Shown: positions 53,045 to 63,885, counted from the stretch's first letter. The stretch is DNA of 64,000 nucleotides from Roseovarius mucosus DSM 17069 (GCF_000768555.3 NZ_KN293980.1:406947-470946), one strand, 5' to 3'. Notes: a model not told the origin generated them from the sequence alone. Numbers and translations: made by a program.

Positions 53045-53875
53045 TCACGCTTTCGAGATCACCCAGTCCAGCAGGCGCGTTGGCAGCAGGCGGCGCAGCG
53101 TGCCCATGAGATAGGTGGGCGTGGTCACGTAATAGCGCGCTTGCGGCCGGGGCGATTCGATGGCGTGGATCAGCTTTTTCGTGACCGCCTCGGGGGGCAG
53201 TTCGAAATTGTCCTTGGAATAGGGACCATAGAGGCGCGGACGCAGTTTGTCTCGGTATTCGTCTGCGCGATGCGCGTTTTCCCAGTCGATCCAGCGCTCA
53301 AATGGTTCGCGGGCATTCTCGCGGATTTTGGTTGTCACCGGACCGGGTTCGATCAGGCTGACATGGATGCCACTGCCGCGCATTTCGATCCGCAGCGTAT
53401 CGGTTAGCCCCTCAAGGGCGAATTTCGTGCTCACATACGCACCGCGCCAGCCGAGAGTCACAAGGCCCAGTACCGACGAGCATTGCACGATGCGTCCGTG
53501 ACCCTGCGCGCGCATGGCTGGAATCACCTGTCGCGTCAGATCATGCCAGCCAAAGACATTGCTCTCGAAAATCTCACGCAGTGCCCCGCGCGGCAGATCC
53601 TCGACCAGCCCCGGACAGGCATAGGCCCCGTTGTTGAAAAGCGCATCAAGCCGTCCGCCTGTGGCGGCCAGAACCTCGGCCACGGCCTGCTGGATGCTGG
53701 TCTCATCGTTGTAATCAATGCGCGGACTTTCGAACCCTTCGGCGCGCAGGCGCTCGCAATCCGCCTCTTTGCGACAGGCGGCAAAGACCCGCCAGCCGCG
53801 CGCGCGCATGCCCTGCGCGGCGTCATAGCCGATGCCCGAGGAACAGCCAGTGATCAGGATAGAGCGCTCTGTCAT
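53045..53875 (-). CDS. Short-chain dehydrogenase/reductase family protein
   Basis: The 276-residue enzyme shows the SDR cofactor motif ITGCSSGIGYDAA, the structural LFNNGAYACPG (NNGA replaces NNAG), a catalytic Ser in SSVLGLVT and YxxxK in YVSTKFALEGL, followed by VSLIEPGPVTT. NADP(H) preference is suggested by the Arg/Lys after the second strand (AACRKEAD). Substrate unknown. The ATG at 53,875 was chosen over an upstream extension. Confidence 0.9.
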   Translation of the reverse strand: MTERSILITGCSSGIGYDAAQGMRARGWRVFAACRKEADCERLRAEGFESPRIDYNDETSIQQAVAEVLAATGGRLDALFNNGAYACPGLVEDLPRGALREIFESNVFGWHDLTRQVIPAMRAQGHGRIVQCSSVLGLVTLGWRGAYVSTKFALEGLTDTLRIEMRGSGIHVSLIEPGPVTTKIRENAREPFERWIDWENAHRADEYRDKLRPRLYGPYSKDNFELPPEAVTKKLIHAIESPRPQARYYVTTPTYLMGTLRRLLPTRLLDWVISKA

Positions 53876-53914
53876 GCCCGACCTTGTGGCGCGTGGAACG
53901 GCGCGATGCAAGCC

Positions 53915-54535
53915 TTAGTCAGCGGCCAGCGTCAGCAGGGTTTCCGCCATCCAGCCTATGCGCCCCGTTTCGACCACCCGCAGCTTGATCCAGCCTTCGC
54001 CGGGGTCGTTGAGCACGATCACGTCGGTACCGCGCTTGAGGCTGGCTATGCGGCCAAAGCCTGTTCCGGGACCAGTGCGCAGATTGACCGAATTGCCGGA
54101 TACCTGGCGCATGTCCAGGGCAGGGGCCAGTGTTTCGACCTCCAACACAGCCTCTTGAACGGGTTTCGTGACTTCGGGTGTGTCGGGAATTGCGGCGGGC
54201 GTGGTGACCCGTGCGGTGGGTAGGCTTACCGCAATGGGGGCCGGTTCGACATCTCCCTCCGCAGAGGCCAGCGTCAACACCACCTTCTCTCCCATATTGA
54301 GACCCAGATCATGCAGTGATGTAATGGTGCGCGTTACCTCCGCGTCGTGCCGCGGGGTACCATCCTGCGCCAATTCGATCACATTGACGCGCAAGGGCCG
54401 CGCCACAGGCCGCTGATTGTCGAGTAGGGCGCGCGCCTGAATGGAATTGGCGGAAGGTCGATAGTCAGACCCGCCGCTCAACTCATAAAAAGACCATCCC
54501 AGAAAAGCAAAACTCACAAGAATAAAGCGCCACAT
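53915..54535 (-). CDS. SH3-domain protein with membrane anchor
   Basis: The 206-residue protein has an N-terminal hydrophobic segment (MWRFILVSFAFLGWSFYEL), a long polar region, and a C-terminal bacterial SH3 domain: GNSVNLRTGPGTGFGRIASL, KRGTDVIVLNDPGEGWIKLR and IGWMAETLL. It probably acts in the periplasm on cell wall or envelope proteins. It is divergent from parC across 157 bases. Confidence 0.82.
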   Translation of the reverse strand: MWRFILVSFAFLGWSFYELSGGSDYRPSANSIQARALLDNQRPVARPLRVNVIELAQDGTPRHDAEVTRTITSLHDLGLNMGEKVVLTLASAEGDVEPAPIAVSLPTARVTTPAAIPDTPEVTKPVQEAVLEVETLAPALDMRQVSGNSVNLRTGPGTGFGRIASLKRGTDVIVLNDPGEGWIKLRVVETGRIGWMAETLLTLAAD

Positions 54536-54692
54536 TGCGCGTCCCCCCAGTACCACACGATAAATTGAATGCTTGGCAGCAGATACAGTATATCCGATTC
54601 GCCCGTCTCTATGAGGGGGAAATCGGAAAAGATTGAAACCTGTGGCCTCTGAATGCTTTACGCCGCAGGATGGCAGGGCTATCACCACATAC

Positions 54693-56999
54693 ATGAGTGA
54701 TCTGCTGGACGACCCCAATATGCAGCCCGAGGCTGTGTCAGAGCCGCTGCGCCGCGCGATCGGCGAGCGCTATCTCACCTATGCGCTGTCCACGATCATG
54801 CACCGGGCGTTGCCGGATGCGCGCGACGGTTTGAAGCCGGTGCATCGGCGCATCCTCTATGCGATGCGCGAACTCCGGCTTTCCAGCACCGGGGGCTTTC
54901 GCAAGTCGGCAAAGATTTCCGGTGATGTGATGGGCAACTATCACCCGCATGGCGATGCCGCGATCTATGACGCGATGGCGCGTCTGGCGCAGGATTTCGC
55001 GGTGCGGTATCCGCTGGTGGACGGGCAGGGCAATTTCGGCAATATCGACGGCGATAATCCCGCCGCCAGCCGCTATACCGAGGCGCGGATGACCGCCTTT
55101 GCCGAGGCGCTGCTGGACGGCCTGGCCGAGGATGCGGTCGATTTTCGCGACAATTACGACGGCACGCTGCGCGAACCCGTGGTTCTGCCCGCGTCCTTTC
55201 CAAATCTGCTGGCCAATGGATCTTCGGGCATTGCCGTTGGCATGGCCACCAATATCCCGCCGCATAACATCGGTGAATTGATCGACGCCTGCCTGCATCT
55301 GATCAAGGCCCCCGACGCCCGCGACGATACGCTTTTGCAATACATCCCCGGTCCCGATTTCCCCACAGGCGGTGTCATCGTCGAACCGCCCGAGAGTATC
55401 GCGCAGGCCTATCTGACTGGGCGCGGTGCCTTCCGTCTGCGTTGCAAATGGGAGCTGGAGGATCTGGGCCGCGGTCAGTGGCAGATTGTCGTCACAGAGA
55501 TTCCCTATCAGGTGCAGAAATCCAAGCTGATCGAGCGCATTGCCGAACTGATCCAGACCCGCAAGGTGCCGATCCTTGCTGATGTCCGCGACGAGAGCGC
55601 CGATGATGTGCGCCTGATCCTTGAGCCGCGCTCCAAGAATGTCGATCCCGAGGTGTTGATGGGCATGATGTATCGCAATTCCGAATTGGAAGTGCGGTTC
55701 TCGCTCAACATGAATGTGTTGATCGACGGGGTAACACCCAAGGTCTGTTCGCTGAAAGAGGTGCTGCGCGCCTTCCTCGATTTCCGGCAAGAGGTGCTGT
55801 TGCGCCGCTCTGCGCATCGGATGGAAAAGATCGACCACCGGCTGGAGGTTTTGGAAGGTTTGATAATCGCCTTCCTCAATCTAGACCGCGTGATCGACAT
55901 CATCCGCTATGACGACGATCCTAAAGCAGCCCTGATGCGCGAGGATTGGAGCCGCACGGTGCCGCGTGCCATGTCCGAGGCGGACTACGTGCCGCCGCCC
56001 TATTCAGACGAGCCGGGGCTGTCTGAGGTGCAGGCCGAGGCAATTCTTAACATGCGCCTGCGGTCCTTGCGGCGCCTGGAAGAGATGGAACTGCGCGCCG
56101 AGCGGGATGCGCTGATGGCCGAGCGCGCAGGGCTGGAAGATCTGCTCGACGATGTTTCGTTGCAGTGGGTGGCGGTGGCCGATCAGTTGAAAGAGGTCAA
56201 GAAAACCTTTGGCAAGAGCCACGCCATTGGCGCGCGCCGCACACAGTTTGCCGAGGCGGGAAGCGTCGAAGACGTGCCGCTCGAGGCTATGATCGACCGC
56301 GAGCCGATTACCGTGGTGTGCAGCCAGATGGGCTGGATCCGGGCCATGACCGGGCATCTCGATCTGAGCCGCGAGCTGAAGTTCAAGGACGGCGACGGCC
56401 CGCGCTTCATGTTCCACGCAGAGACGACCGATCGGATTCTGGTCTTTGGCAGCAATGGCCGCTTTTACACGCTGAGTGCTGCGAACCTGCCCGGTGGGCG
56501 CGGCATGGGCGAGCCGCTGCGCCTGATGGTCGATCTGCCCAACGAGGCAGGGATCGTCGATCTGCTCATTCACAAGCCGGGGCGCAAATTGCTGGTCGCC
56601 TCTGATGCCGGGGACGGTTTCATCGTGCCCGAGGAAGAGGTGATCGCCCAGACCCGCAGCGGCAAGCAGGTGCTCAACCTGCGTGATCCCGCACGCGCGG
56701 TGGTTTGCCGCCCGGTGATGGGCGATCACGTCGCCTGCGTGGGCGATAACCGCAAGGTGCTGGTCTTTGCACTGGACGAACTGCCCGAACTGGGGCGCGG
56801 CAAGGGCGTCCGGCTGCAGAAATACAAGGATGGCGGGCTGTCTGACGCCACCACCTTTGATCTGGCGGACGGGCTGTCATGGCGCGACCCGGCCGGGCGC
56901 ACCCGCACCGAAAGTAATCTAGACGAATGGTTGGGTAAGCGCGCGGGCACCGGCCGTATGGCGCCACGGGGATTCCCCCGAGACAACCGCTTTACCTGA
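54693..56999 (+). CDS. parC: DNA topoisomerase IV subunit A
   Basis: ParC separates replicated chromosomes together with ParE. The 768-residue protein has [29 protein letters not shown], the active tyrosine in [13 protein letters not shown], and [15 protein letters not shown]. The C-terminal beta-pinwheel is recognised by [14 protein letters not shown] repeats ([14 protein letters not shown]). An ATG at 54,693 gives the normal start; a frame from 54,633 is longer without conserved content. Confidence 0.95.
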   Translation: MSDLLDDPNMQPEAVSEPLRRAIGERYLTYALSTIMHRALPDARDGLKPVHRRILYAMRELRLSSTGGFRKSAKISGDVMGNYHPHGDAAIYDAMARLAQDFAVRYPLVDGQGNFGNIDGDNPAASRYTEARMTAFAEALLDGLAEDAVDFRDNYDGTLREPVVLPASFPNLLANGSSGIAVGMATNIPPHNIGELIDACLHLIKAPDARDDTLLQYIPGPDFPTGGVIVEPPESIAQAYLTGRGAFRLRCKWELEDLGRGQWQIVVTEIPYQVQKSKLIERIAELIQTRKVPILADVRDESADDVRLILEPRSKNVDPEVLMGMMYRNSELEVRFSLNMNVLIDGVTPKVCSLKEVLRAFLDFRQEVLLRRSAHRMEKIDHRLEVLEGLIIAFLNLDRVIDIIRYDDDPKAALMREDWSRTVPRAMSEADYVPPPYSDEPGLSEVQAEAILNMRLRSLRRLEEMELRAERDALMAERAGLEDLLDDVSLQWVAVADQLKEVKKTFGKSHAIGARRTQFAEAGSVEDVPLEAMIDREPITVVCSQMGWIRAMTGHLDLSRELKFKDGDGPRFMFHAETTDRILVFGSNGRFYTLSAANLPGGRGMGEPLRLMVDLPNEAGIVDLLIHKPGRKLLVASDAGDGFIVPEEEVIAQTRSGKQVLNLRDPARAVVCRPVMGDHVACVGDNRKVLVFALDELPELGRGKGVRLQKYKDGGLSDATTFDLADGLSWRDPAGRTRTESNLDEWLGKRAGTGRMAPRGFPRDNRFT

Positions 57000-57064
57000 T
57001 CGGGCCTTGTCTGTTGCGGATGCGCGGCGTATAGCCCCGGCCTGACCCAAAAGGAGCCCTTGCA

Positions 57065-57850
57065 ATGGTAGGTAGTGCCAATCTCAACGTCATGCTCAAG
57101 GCCGCGCGCAAAGCGGGGCGGGCACTGGCCAAGGATTTCCGCGAGGTCGAGAACCTTCAGGTCAGCATGAAAGGCGCGGGCGATTTCGTCAGCCGCGCCG
57201 ATATTGCTGCGGAAAAGATACTCAAGTCCGAGTTGATGGGCGCGCGTCCGACCTATGGCTGGCTGGCCGAAGAGGGCGGCGAGGAAGAGGGGCAGGACCC
57301 CACCCGCCGCTGGATCGTCGACCCGCTGGACGGGACCACCAATTTCCTGCACGGCCTGCCGCATTGGGCGGTCTCAATCGCGCTGGAACATAAGGGCGAA
57401 GTGGTGGCGGGCGTCATTTACGACGCCAGCAAGGACGAGGCGTTCTTTGCCGAAAAAGGCGCGGGTGCCTGGATGAACGAAAGCCGCCTGCGCGTTTCGG
57501 GGCGCAATAAAATGATCGAGTCGATCTTTGCCACCGGACTGCCCTTTGGCGGGCGGGCCGACCTGCCCGAAACCTTGCAAGATCTGGCGAAATTGATGCC
57601 GACCTGCGCGGGCGTGCGCCGCTGGGGATCGGCGGCGCTCGACATGGCCTATGTGGCGGCGGGTCGGTATGAAGGGTTCTGGGAACGGCGTTTGAACGCT
57701 TGGGATCTTGCGGCGGGCGTGATCATCGTGCGCGAGGCGGGCGGTTTCGTTGAACCGCTGCGCCCCGGCGGCAATATTCTGGCCGATGGCGAGGTGATCT
57801 GCGCCAACGAGGCGATCTTTGACAAGTTCGCGGGCGTGATCCGGGGGTGA
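57065..57850 (+). CDS. suhB: Inositol monophosphatase family protein (SuhB-like)
   Basis: The 261-residue enzyme has the metal-binding motifs: the Glu pair in EEGGEEEG, WIVDPLDGTTNFLHGLPHWA, and WDLAAGVIIVREAGG near the C terminus. The ATG follows AAAAGGAG. It lies 65 bases after parC and may be co-transcribed with it. Confidence 0.95.
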   Translation: MVGSANLNVMLKAARKAGRALAKDFREVENLQVSMKGAGDFVSRADIAAEKILKSELMGARPTYGWLAEEGGEEEGQDPTRRWIVDPLDGTTNFLHGLPHWAVSIALEHKGEVVAGVIYDASKDEAFFAEKGAGAWMNESRLRVSGRNKMIESIFATGLPFGGRADLPETLQDLAKLMPTCAGVRRWGSAALDMAYVAAGRYEGFWERRLNAWDLAAGVIIVREAGGFVEPLRPGGNILADGEVICANEAIFDKFAGVIRG

Positions 57851-57946
57851 GCGGGCAAGTATCGGCGTCGCGTTTGACGCCGTGAGTCCGCGCTTTGGCG
57901 GTTAGGGCCGATGTCAAATTTCGGCCAAACTCTTCCTCACAGCCCT

Positions 57947-58315
57947 TCACCCATCCGACGGATGGTTTACCCCGTCGACCCATCCAATCGGGTCGAGATC
58001 ACGCGGGTTCACGCCCTCGATCGCCCCGAGATTGACGCCATACTCATTTGGGTTCGATCGGCGCCGATGATGCGTGTATATCCCGCACGTCTTGCAGAAA
58101 TAGTGTTTGGCCGTGCCCGTGCCCCATTGATAGAGCGTGAGATTATCCGCACCGCGCAGTACCTCGACCCCGTTCAGGGGTGCCGAAACTGCCGCCGCGC
58201 CGCGCCTGCGGCAAAACGAGCAATCACAGCGGCGCGCGGTCGATAGCCCCTCAGAGAGCGTCACGCGCAGTTCAACCGCGCCGCAATGGCAGGTGGCCTT
58301 GAGGGGGTGGGTCAT
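57947..58315 (-). CDS. GFA-family (glutathione-dependent formaldehyde-activating-like) protein
   Basis: The 122-residue protein has the zinc-cysteine pattern of the family: CHCGAVELRV, CDCSFCRRRG and KHYFCKTCGIYTHHRRRS. Function in this subgroup is unclear. Its start overlaps the stop of the rhomboid gene upstream (ATGA), so the two are co-translated. Confidence 0.9.
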   Translation of the reverse strand: MTHPLKATCHCGAVELRVTLSEGLSTARRCDCSFCRRRGAAAVSAPLNGVEVLRGADNLTLYQWGTGTAKHYFCKTCGIYTHHRRRSNPNEYGVNLGAIEGVNPRDLDPIGWVDGVNHPSDG

Positions 58316-59058
58316 CGGCGTTTCCTCACGGTCGGAATGGAACTGGGGCGAAAGCGGTAGTCGGGCGCAGGATGCGGTGGCGAGCCATGGGTCTCGCGCC
58401 AGAAACGCGGGCCGCCAAGCCGCAGAAAGACCGGCAGCGTCAACGCGAGGCCCGCGACAAACCCACCCGCATGCGCCCAATAGGCAACCCCGCCCATGTC
58501 CGGATCGCTGCCCAACCCGGCCACGACCTGAAGCGCGAACCACAGCACCAGCATGATCGCCGCAGGAATCGGGATGATGCGAAAGAACACGAGAAAAAAC
58601 AGCAGGATATCGACCCGCGCGCGTGGAAAGAGCAAGAGATACCCGCCCATCACCCCCGCAATCGCCCCCGAGGCCCCGACGGTCGGCACCATCGACCCCG
58701 GACTACCCAGGATATGCGCCAACCCTGCCGCCACGCCGGTTGCAAGGTAAAAGGCCAGATAGGGCAGATGCCCCATCCGATCCTCCATGTTATCCCCGAA
58801 GATCCAGAGAAACAGCATGTTTCCCGCCAGATGCAGCACGCCCCCATGGAGGAACATCGAGGTCAGCAATCCGGTAAAATCCCCCAGTTGCGTCACTTTG
58901 GCGGGGATCATGGCCCAGTCGTAGAAAAAGAGATTGAGTGCCCGCTCATTTGCGAAAAGTGGCCAGTAGGCCGCGAAAATCACGACGTTTAGCGCGATCA
59001 GCCCGTAGGTGACATAGGGTGTGCGCCCCGAAGGGTTATGATCGCGGATCGGGAACAT
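58312..59058 (-). CDS. Rhomboid family intramembrane serine protease
   Basis: The 248-residue membrane protein has six hydrophobic segments. It shows the HGGVLHLAGNMLFLWIFGDN region, the catalytic serine in VGASGAIAGVMGGYL, and the catalytic histidine in YWAHAGGFVAGL. It would cut transmembrane proteins. It begins MFPIRDHNPSGRTPYVTYGL, the common bacterial start. It is co-translated with the GFA-family gene. Confidence 0.94.
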   Translation of the reverse strand: MFPIRDHNPSGRTPYVTYGLIALNVVIFAAYWPLFANERALNLFFYDWAMIPAKVTQLGDFTGLLTSMFLHGGVLHLAGNMLFLWIFGDNMEDRMGHLPYLAFYLATGVAAGLAHILGSPGSMVPTVGASGAIAGVMGGYLLLFPRARVDILLFFLVFFRIIPIPAAIMLVLWFALQVVAGLGSDPDMGGVAYWAHAGGFVAGLALTLPVFLRLGGPRFWRETHGSPPHPAPDYRFRPSSIPTVRKRR

Positions 59059-59120
59059 GAGCGAAAGCTAGCGCGGATCACGGGGGACGGAAAGCCGGTG
59101 ATTGCACCCGCCGTCTCGAT

Positions 59121-59537
59121 TTGCGCAAGAACCGGGTCGCCCAATATCGCGAACGGTGCGCAAAGTTTTCCCATCCATATTACGTTTTCTGGATCGCTTG
59201 GGGTTTGCTGCGTGCCGGGGCACGCGACAGCGCGATTGAGGCACGCCCGGCCTCGTTTCGGGATGGGGCGGTGCTCTTGCTGCTCAACCCCAAGGCCTAT
59301 GTGATCATTGCGTTGATGTTCACGCAATTCCTGAGCGTTTCGGACACCAACCGGACACTGTTGGTTCTGGGTATCACGACGCTTTTTACGCTCAACAACC
59401 TTGTGGCCTTTACTCTGTGGACCATGATGGGCGCGAGATTGGGTCGGCTTTTTGCCCGCGCTGGAAGCGCGCGGGCACTGAATACAGCTTTCGGCGTGAC
59501 CCTCGGGGCCGTGGCCTTGTGGATGCTTTTGGCCTGA
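59121..59537 (+). pseudogene. LysE/RhtB-type exporter remnant, 5'-truncated
   Basis: The recognisable part starts near 59,180 (YVFWIAWGLLRAG) and continues with FRDGAVLLLLNPKAYVIIAL, MFTQFLSV, TLFTLNNLVAFTLWTMMGAR and ALNTAFGVTLGAVALWMLL, the C-terminal half of a LysE-type exporter. The N-terminal half, including the first membrane segments, is missing, and the upstream frame (59,121-59,175) has no matching sequence. It ends 12 bases from the convergent putA. I read it as a decayed gene. Confidence 0.6.
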
Positions 59538-59549
59538 TCGCCCCGAGGT

Positions 59550-62500
59550 TCAGGACATCCCGCTCAAAAGCGCCGCATTGCCGCCTGCCGCCGTGGTATC
59601 TACACAGACATGCCGCTCGTGGAGCGCGTGACCGGTGTCGGGCATGCCGGTGATCAAGGGCAGGATCGGGCCTGCACGCCGCGCCATGGCTCCGGCATAG
59701 GCGCGCGCCTCGCTTTCGCAGCCCCACCAGAGCACGCCCGATAGGCCGCCCATGGTCACAAGCGCCTCTGGGTCGACCCGGCCCGTGGCGGTGACGGCGA
59801 CGCCGCCCAGACCTTCGACCGCGCGCGCCTGCGTCGCCGCCAGATCCGCCCCCGGACCCATGCACAACAGTGCAGGGCGTACATGGGTGGTCAGTCGGTT
59901 CGACTCTCCGGTCGGCCCCGGCAGAACGAGGGCCGCGCGGGGCGCACGGGCGGCGGCATTGGCGGCATCGAGCGCCTTTTGCGCCGCTTGCGCCGACATG
60001 GCCTCGGTCCATTTCTCGCCCTTTTCCGACGCGGGGCGCGCGGTAAAGCGCGTGAGGTAATGCGGCCCGCCCGCCTTGGGCCCGGTGCCCGACATGCCCT
60101 CGCCGCCAAAGGGCTGGCTGCCCACGATGGCCCCGATCTGGTTGCGATTGACATAGATATTGCCCGCGTGCACCGCCTCGGTCACATGCTGCACGCGGTC
60201 GTCGATCCGCGTCATCAGGCCAAAGGTCAGGCCATAGCCGGTGGCATTGATGGCACCGATCACCCGGTCGAGATCGCCGGATTTGAACGTGGCGACATGC
60301 AGCACGGGACCAAAGATTTCGCGCTCGATATCGCCGATCCCGCCAACCTTGATCAGCGTGGGGGCAATATAGGTGCCTGCGTTTGGGGTTTTCAGCTCGT
60401 GCAAGAGCCGTCCTTGCGCGCGCGCGGTCTGGATATGCGCGGCAATGCCGGCGCGCGCCTCTTCGTCGATCACCGGGCCGCAATCGGTGCTCAGGTGCCA
60501 CGGATTGCCGACGGTCAGCGCATCCATCGCACCGGTCAGCATCTCGAGGAAATGCGGCGCGATGTCATCCTGCACATAGAGACAGCGCAGAGCGGAGCAG
60601 CGTTGACCCGCAGATTGAAAGGCGCTTTCGACAATTGCCTGCACGGCCTGTTCGGGCAGCGCGGTCGAATCCACGATCATCGCGTTCATGCCGCCCGTTT
60701 CCGCAATGAGCGGTGCGCCGGGGGCGAGATGTTTGGCCATGGCCGCGCGGATCTTGAGCGCTGTTTCGGTCGAGCCGGTAAAGGCCACGCCGCCCACGCG
60801 CGCGTCAGAGGTAAGCGCCGCGCCGACATCCCCTGCACCGGGCAGAAGTTGCAGGGCCGTGACGGGCACGCCGGCCTTGTGCATGAGGCCCACGGCCAGA
60901 TGCGCGATGAGCGGTGTCTGCTCGGCGGGTTTCGACAGCACCGCGTTGCCGGCGGCCAAGGCCGCCGCGATCTGGCCGGTAAAGATGGCCAGGGGGAAGT
61001 TCCACGGCGAAATGCAGGTAAAGGTGCCGATCGGCGCGTCCTCGGGGGCATGGGCGGCGTAATAGCGCAGGAAATCCACCGCCTCGCGCAGCTCGGCTAC
61101 GGCATCGGGGATGGATTTTCCCGCCTCACGGGTCAGCAGCGCGAATATTTCGCCATAATTCTCCTCATAGAGGTCCGCCACGCGGTTGAGGATCGCGCCA
61201 CGCTCTTTGGCGGGGGCACCCCATGCTGCGGCGGCGTTCAAGGCCACCTCGATGTCGGCCTTGCTGGCCCAGGCCACGGTGCCGGGGGTGTCGGCGGGAT
61301 CGGCCGGGTTCTCGACGGCCTCCGCTGCTTGCGGTGCGGGCGTGCCTGCGATCAGCGGTGCGGCTTCCCAGCGGTGCTGTGCAAAGGGCGCGCGCGCTGC
61401 CTCGATCCGGTCCAGCGTCGGCTGGTGGCGCAGATCGAAGCCGCGCGAATTGGGGCGCTCGGGCTGGAACAGATCCTGCCCTTTGGGAAGATGCGGTTGC
61501 GGGTCGTTCACGGCGACAAAGGGATCGCGCGCGACCTCTTCTGGGGCCACTTCTTCATTGACGATCTGGTTTACAAAGCTGGAGTTTGCACCGTTTTCCA
61601 AGAGGCGCCGCACCAGATAGGCCAAGAGATCGCGATGCGCGCCCACAGGCGCGTAGATGCGACAGCGGGTGCCTTCGGCCTTGAGGATGATGTCATGCAG
61701 CGCCTCGCCCATGCCGTGCAGGCGCTGGAACTCGAACGCGCCCTTATCGCTGGCCATATCCAGAATGGCGGCGGCGGTGTGGGCGTTGTGGGTCGCGAAC
61801 TGCGGATAGATGCGGTCGGTCATCGACAAGAGCTTGCGCGCATTGGCGATATAGCTGACGTCGGTTGCGGCCTTGGAGGTGAACACCGGAAAACCGTCGA
61901 TCCCCGCCACCTGCGCGCGCTTGATCTCGGTATCCCAATAGGCGCCCTTGACCAGACGAACCATGATCTTGCGATCCAGACGCGTAGCCAGATCATAAAG
62001 AAAATCAATCACATGGCTGGCGCGTTGGCCGTAGGCCTGCACCACCACACCGAACCCGTCCCATCCGGCAAGGGCGGGCTCTGCCAGCACCGTCTCGATC
62101 ACGTCGAGCGAGAGCGACAGGCGATCCGCCTCTTCTGCGTCGATGTTGAGCCCCATCTTGGCCGATTTCGCCAAAAGGGCGAGGCTGCGCAGGCGGGGCA
62201 CAAGAACCTCCATCACCTGCGCGCGCTGTGCCACCTCGTAGCGCGGATGCAGCGCCGAGAGTTTCACGGAAATGCCGGGATTGCTGCGAATATCCGGATT
62301 GGTGCAAGCCGTCGCAATCGCCGTAATGGCGCGGGAATAGCTGAGGTGATAGCGGGTCGCGTCCGCATCGGTGCGCGCCGCCTCGCCCAGCATGTCATAG
62401 GAATAGCTGTAGCCCTTCTTTTCCATCGCCGCCGCGCGGTCCATGGCGCCCTGAATGGTCTCGCCCAGCACGAACTGGCGGCCCATTTCCTTCATCGCGC

Positions 62501-62981
62501 GGCCCACGGCGGTGCGGATGACCGGCTCGCCCAGCCGCTTGATCGCACCGCGCAGATGGCCCACGGGCCCCGGCTTTTCATCCTTGAGCACCTTGCCTGT
62601 CAGCATCAACGCCCAGGTTGAGGCATTGACCAGCGGCGAGGTGGAATGCCCCATGTGCTTGCCCCAGTCCGACGGCGCGATCTTGTCCTCGATCAGCGCG
62701 TCAATGGTGTCGGCATCCGGCACCCGCAACAGCGCCTCTGCCAGACACATGAGCGCAATGCCTTCATCAGTTGAGAGGCCGTATTCGGCCAGAAACACCT
62801 CCATCAGACCGGGGCTTGATTGCCCGCGAATGGCACGCACGAGATCGGCACCGCGCGCGCAGATCCGCGCCCGGTCTGCCTCGGAGAGATTGGCGGCAGC
62901 GGTCAGACGCGCCAGCGTTTCCGCCTCGTCCGCATAGGTGGCAAGGTCGATGGCGCGGCGAATGTCGGTGTCGTATGGCAT
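59550..62981 (-). CDS. putA: Bifunctional proline dehydrogenase / P5C dehydrogenase PutA
   Basis: PutA oxidises proline to glutamate in two steps. The 1,143-residue protein has a proline dehydrogenase domain (FVLGETIQGAMDRAAAMEKK, MVRLVKGAYWDTEIKRAQVA, FATHNAHTAAAIL) and an aldehyde dehydrogenase domain with Glu in IAETGGMNAMIVD and Cys in FQSAGQRCSALRCLYV. There is no N-terminal DNA-binding domain; regulation is left to the divergent Lrp-type gene. The ATG at 62,981 begins MPYDTDIRRAIDL; 10 codons upstream look non-conserved. Confidence 0.96.
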   Translation of the reverse strand: MPYDTDIRRAIDLATYADEAETLARLTAAANLSEADRARICARGADLVRAIRGQSSPGLMEVFLAEYGLSTDEGIALMCLAEALLRVPDADTIDALIEDKIAPSDWGKHMGHSTSPLVNASTWALMLTGKVLKDEKPGPVGHLRGAIKRLGEPVIRTAVGRAMKEMGRQFVLGETIQGAMDRAAAMEKKGYSYSYDMLGEAARTDADATRYHLSYSRAITAIATACTNPDIRSNPGISVKLSALHPRYEVAQRAQVMEVLVPRLRSLALLAKSAKMGLNIDAEEADRLSLSLDVIETVLAEPALAGWDGFGVVVQAYGQRASHVIDFLYDLATRLDRKIMVRLVKGAYWDTEIKRAQVAGIDGFPVFTSKAATDVSYIANARKLLSMTDRIYPQFATHNAHTAAAILDMASDKGAFEFQRLHGMGEALHDIILKAEGTRCRIYAPVGAHRDLLAYLVRRLLENGANSSFVNQIVNEEVAPEEVARDPFVAVNDPQPHLPKGQDLFQPERPNSRGFDLRHQPTLDRIEAARAPFAQHRWEAAPLIAGTPAPQAAEAVENPADPADTPGTVAWASKADIEVALNAAAAWGAPAKERGAILNRVADLYEENYGEIFALLTREAGKSIPDAVAELREAVDFLRYYAAHAPEDAPIGTFTCISPWNFPLAIFTGQIAAALAAGNAVLSKPAEQTPLIAHLAVGLMHKAGVPVTALQLLPGAGDVGAALTSDARVGGVAFTGSTETALKIRAAMAKHLAPGAPLIAETGGMNAMIVDSTALPEQAVQAIVESAFQSAGQRCSALRCLYVQDDIAPHFLEMLTGAMDALTVGNPWHLSTDCGPVIDEEARAGIAAHIQTARAQGRLLHELKTPNAGTYIAPTLIKVGGIGDIEREIFGPVLHVATFKSGDLDRVIGAINATGYGLTFGLMTRIDDRVQHVTEAVHAGNIYVNRNQIGAIVGSQPFGGEGMSGTGPKAGGPHYLTRFTARPASEKGEKWTEAMSAQAAQKALDAANAAARAPRAALVLPGPTGESNRLTTHVRPALLCMGPGADLAATQARAVEGLGGVAVTATGRVDPEALVTMGGLSGVLWWGCESEARAYAGAMARRAGPILPLITGMPDTGHALHERHVCVDTTAAGGNAALLSGMS

Positions 62982-63085
62982 GCGGGTCCCCATGGTTGGA
63001 TGGCACATCATAGCATCATTGAACCAGTGACTTTTCCTGATTAGAATGAAATTTCAGGCCGGATGGTTTGAATTTGGAGCATACC

Positions 63086-63565
63086 ATGGATCAAAACGAA
63101 CAGCTCGACCTTGACCGCTTTGACCGGGCGATTCTACGGGTTCTGGCCGGCGACGGGCGGATCAGCGTCACGGAACTGGCGCGCGAGATTGGGTTGTCGA
63201 AATCGCCCACCCAAGCCCGCCTGCGGCGGCTGGAGCGGGACGGTGTGATCACCGGCTACCGCGCGCTGTTCGATCCGATCCGCCTTGGCCTCGATCACGT
63301 GAGTTTCGTCGAGGTGCGCCTGCACGACACCCGCGAGGCAGCCTTGGCAGAGTTCAACGCCGCCGTGTCAAAGATTCCCGAGATCGAGCAAGTGCATCTG
63401 ATCGCAGGGAATTTCGACTACCTGATGAAGATCCGCACGCAGAGCATGGCCGACTATCGCCGGGTGCTGGCCGAACACATTTCGACCCTGCCACATCTGG
63501 CCAATACCTCGACCTATGTTGCGATGCAGGCAGTCAAGGAAAACGCCCTCTCCGATGTGATCTGA
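63086..63565 (+). CDS. putR: Lrp/AsnC family regulator, likely PutR
   Basis: The 159-residue protein has an N-terminal helix-turn-helix ([36 protein letters not shown]) and a C-terminal RAM ligand-binding domain ([20 protein letters not shown]). It is divergent from putA over about 100 bases, the classic place for the proline-responsive activator PutR. The gene name is inferred from that context. Confidence 0.9.
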   Translation: MDQNEQLDLDRFDRAILRVLAGDGRISVTELAREIGLSKSPTQARLRRLERDGVITGYRALFDPIRLGLDHVSFVEVRLHDTREAALAEFNAAVSKIPEIEQVHLIAGNFDYLMKIRTQSMADYRRVLAEHISTLPHLANTSTYVAMQAVKENALSDVI

Positions 63566-63637
63566 TCCGTCCCAAACCCCTGCGTTTGGCTTTACACCCA
63601 CGTCAAAGCGGATATTGTCCGCCCCGCATACCCCCGT

Positions 63638-63723
63638 GCCCGCGTGGTGGAATGGTAGACACATGAGACTTAAAATCTCCCGGCCGCAAGGCCGTGCCGG
63701 TTCGAGTCCGGCCGCGGGCACCA
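63638..63723 (+). tRNA. tRNA-Leu (UAA)
   Basis: The acceptor stem GCCCGCG pairs with CGCGGGC, and an encoded CCA ends at 63,723. The anticodon loop CTTAAAA places UAA at 63,671-63,673. A long variable arm (CCCGGCCGCAAGGCCGTG region) and GGTTCGAGTCC in the T arm mark a class II leucine tRNA. Confidence 0.95.
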
Positions 63724-63885
63724 CAATAATGCTGTTAAAATAGCGATGTGGATGAATAAGTCGGGATGCCGTTAAGAGTTCACCCGGATGGCGCGGGTGC
63801 GATCCTCGTCGCGCTGTCGCTGCTTGATGGCGATGCAACGCCGGATGTGAGCTATAGCGCCTAGATCTATGGACCGCGCGCCGGA

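Noticed and set aside
59883..62621. 912-codon + strand open frame
   Set aside because: It is antisense to putA, whose motifs are complete. Long antisense frames are common in high-GC genes.
63368..63838. Minus-strand frame of 156 codons across the leucine tRNA and putR
   Set aside because: It includes the well-known spurious peptide made by reading a tRNA-Leu backwards and is otherwise antisense to putR.
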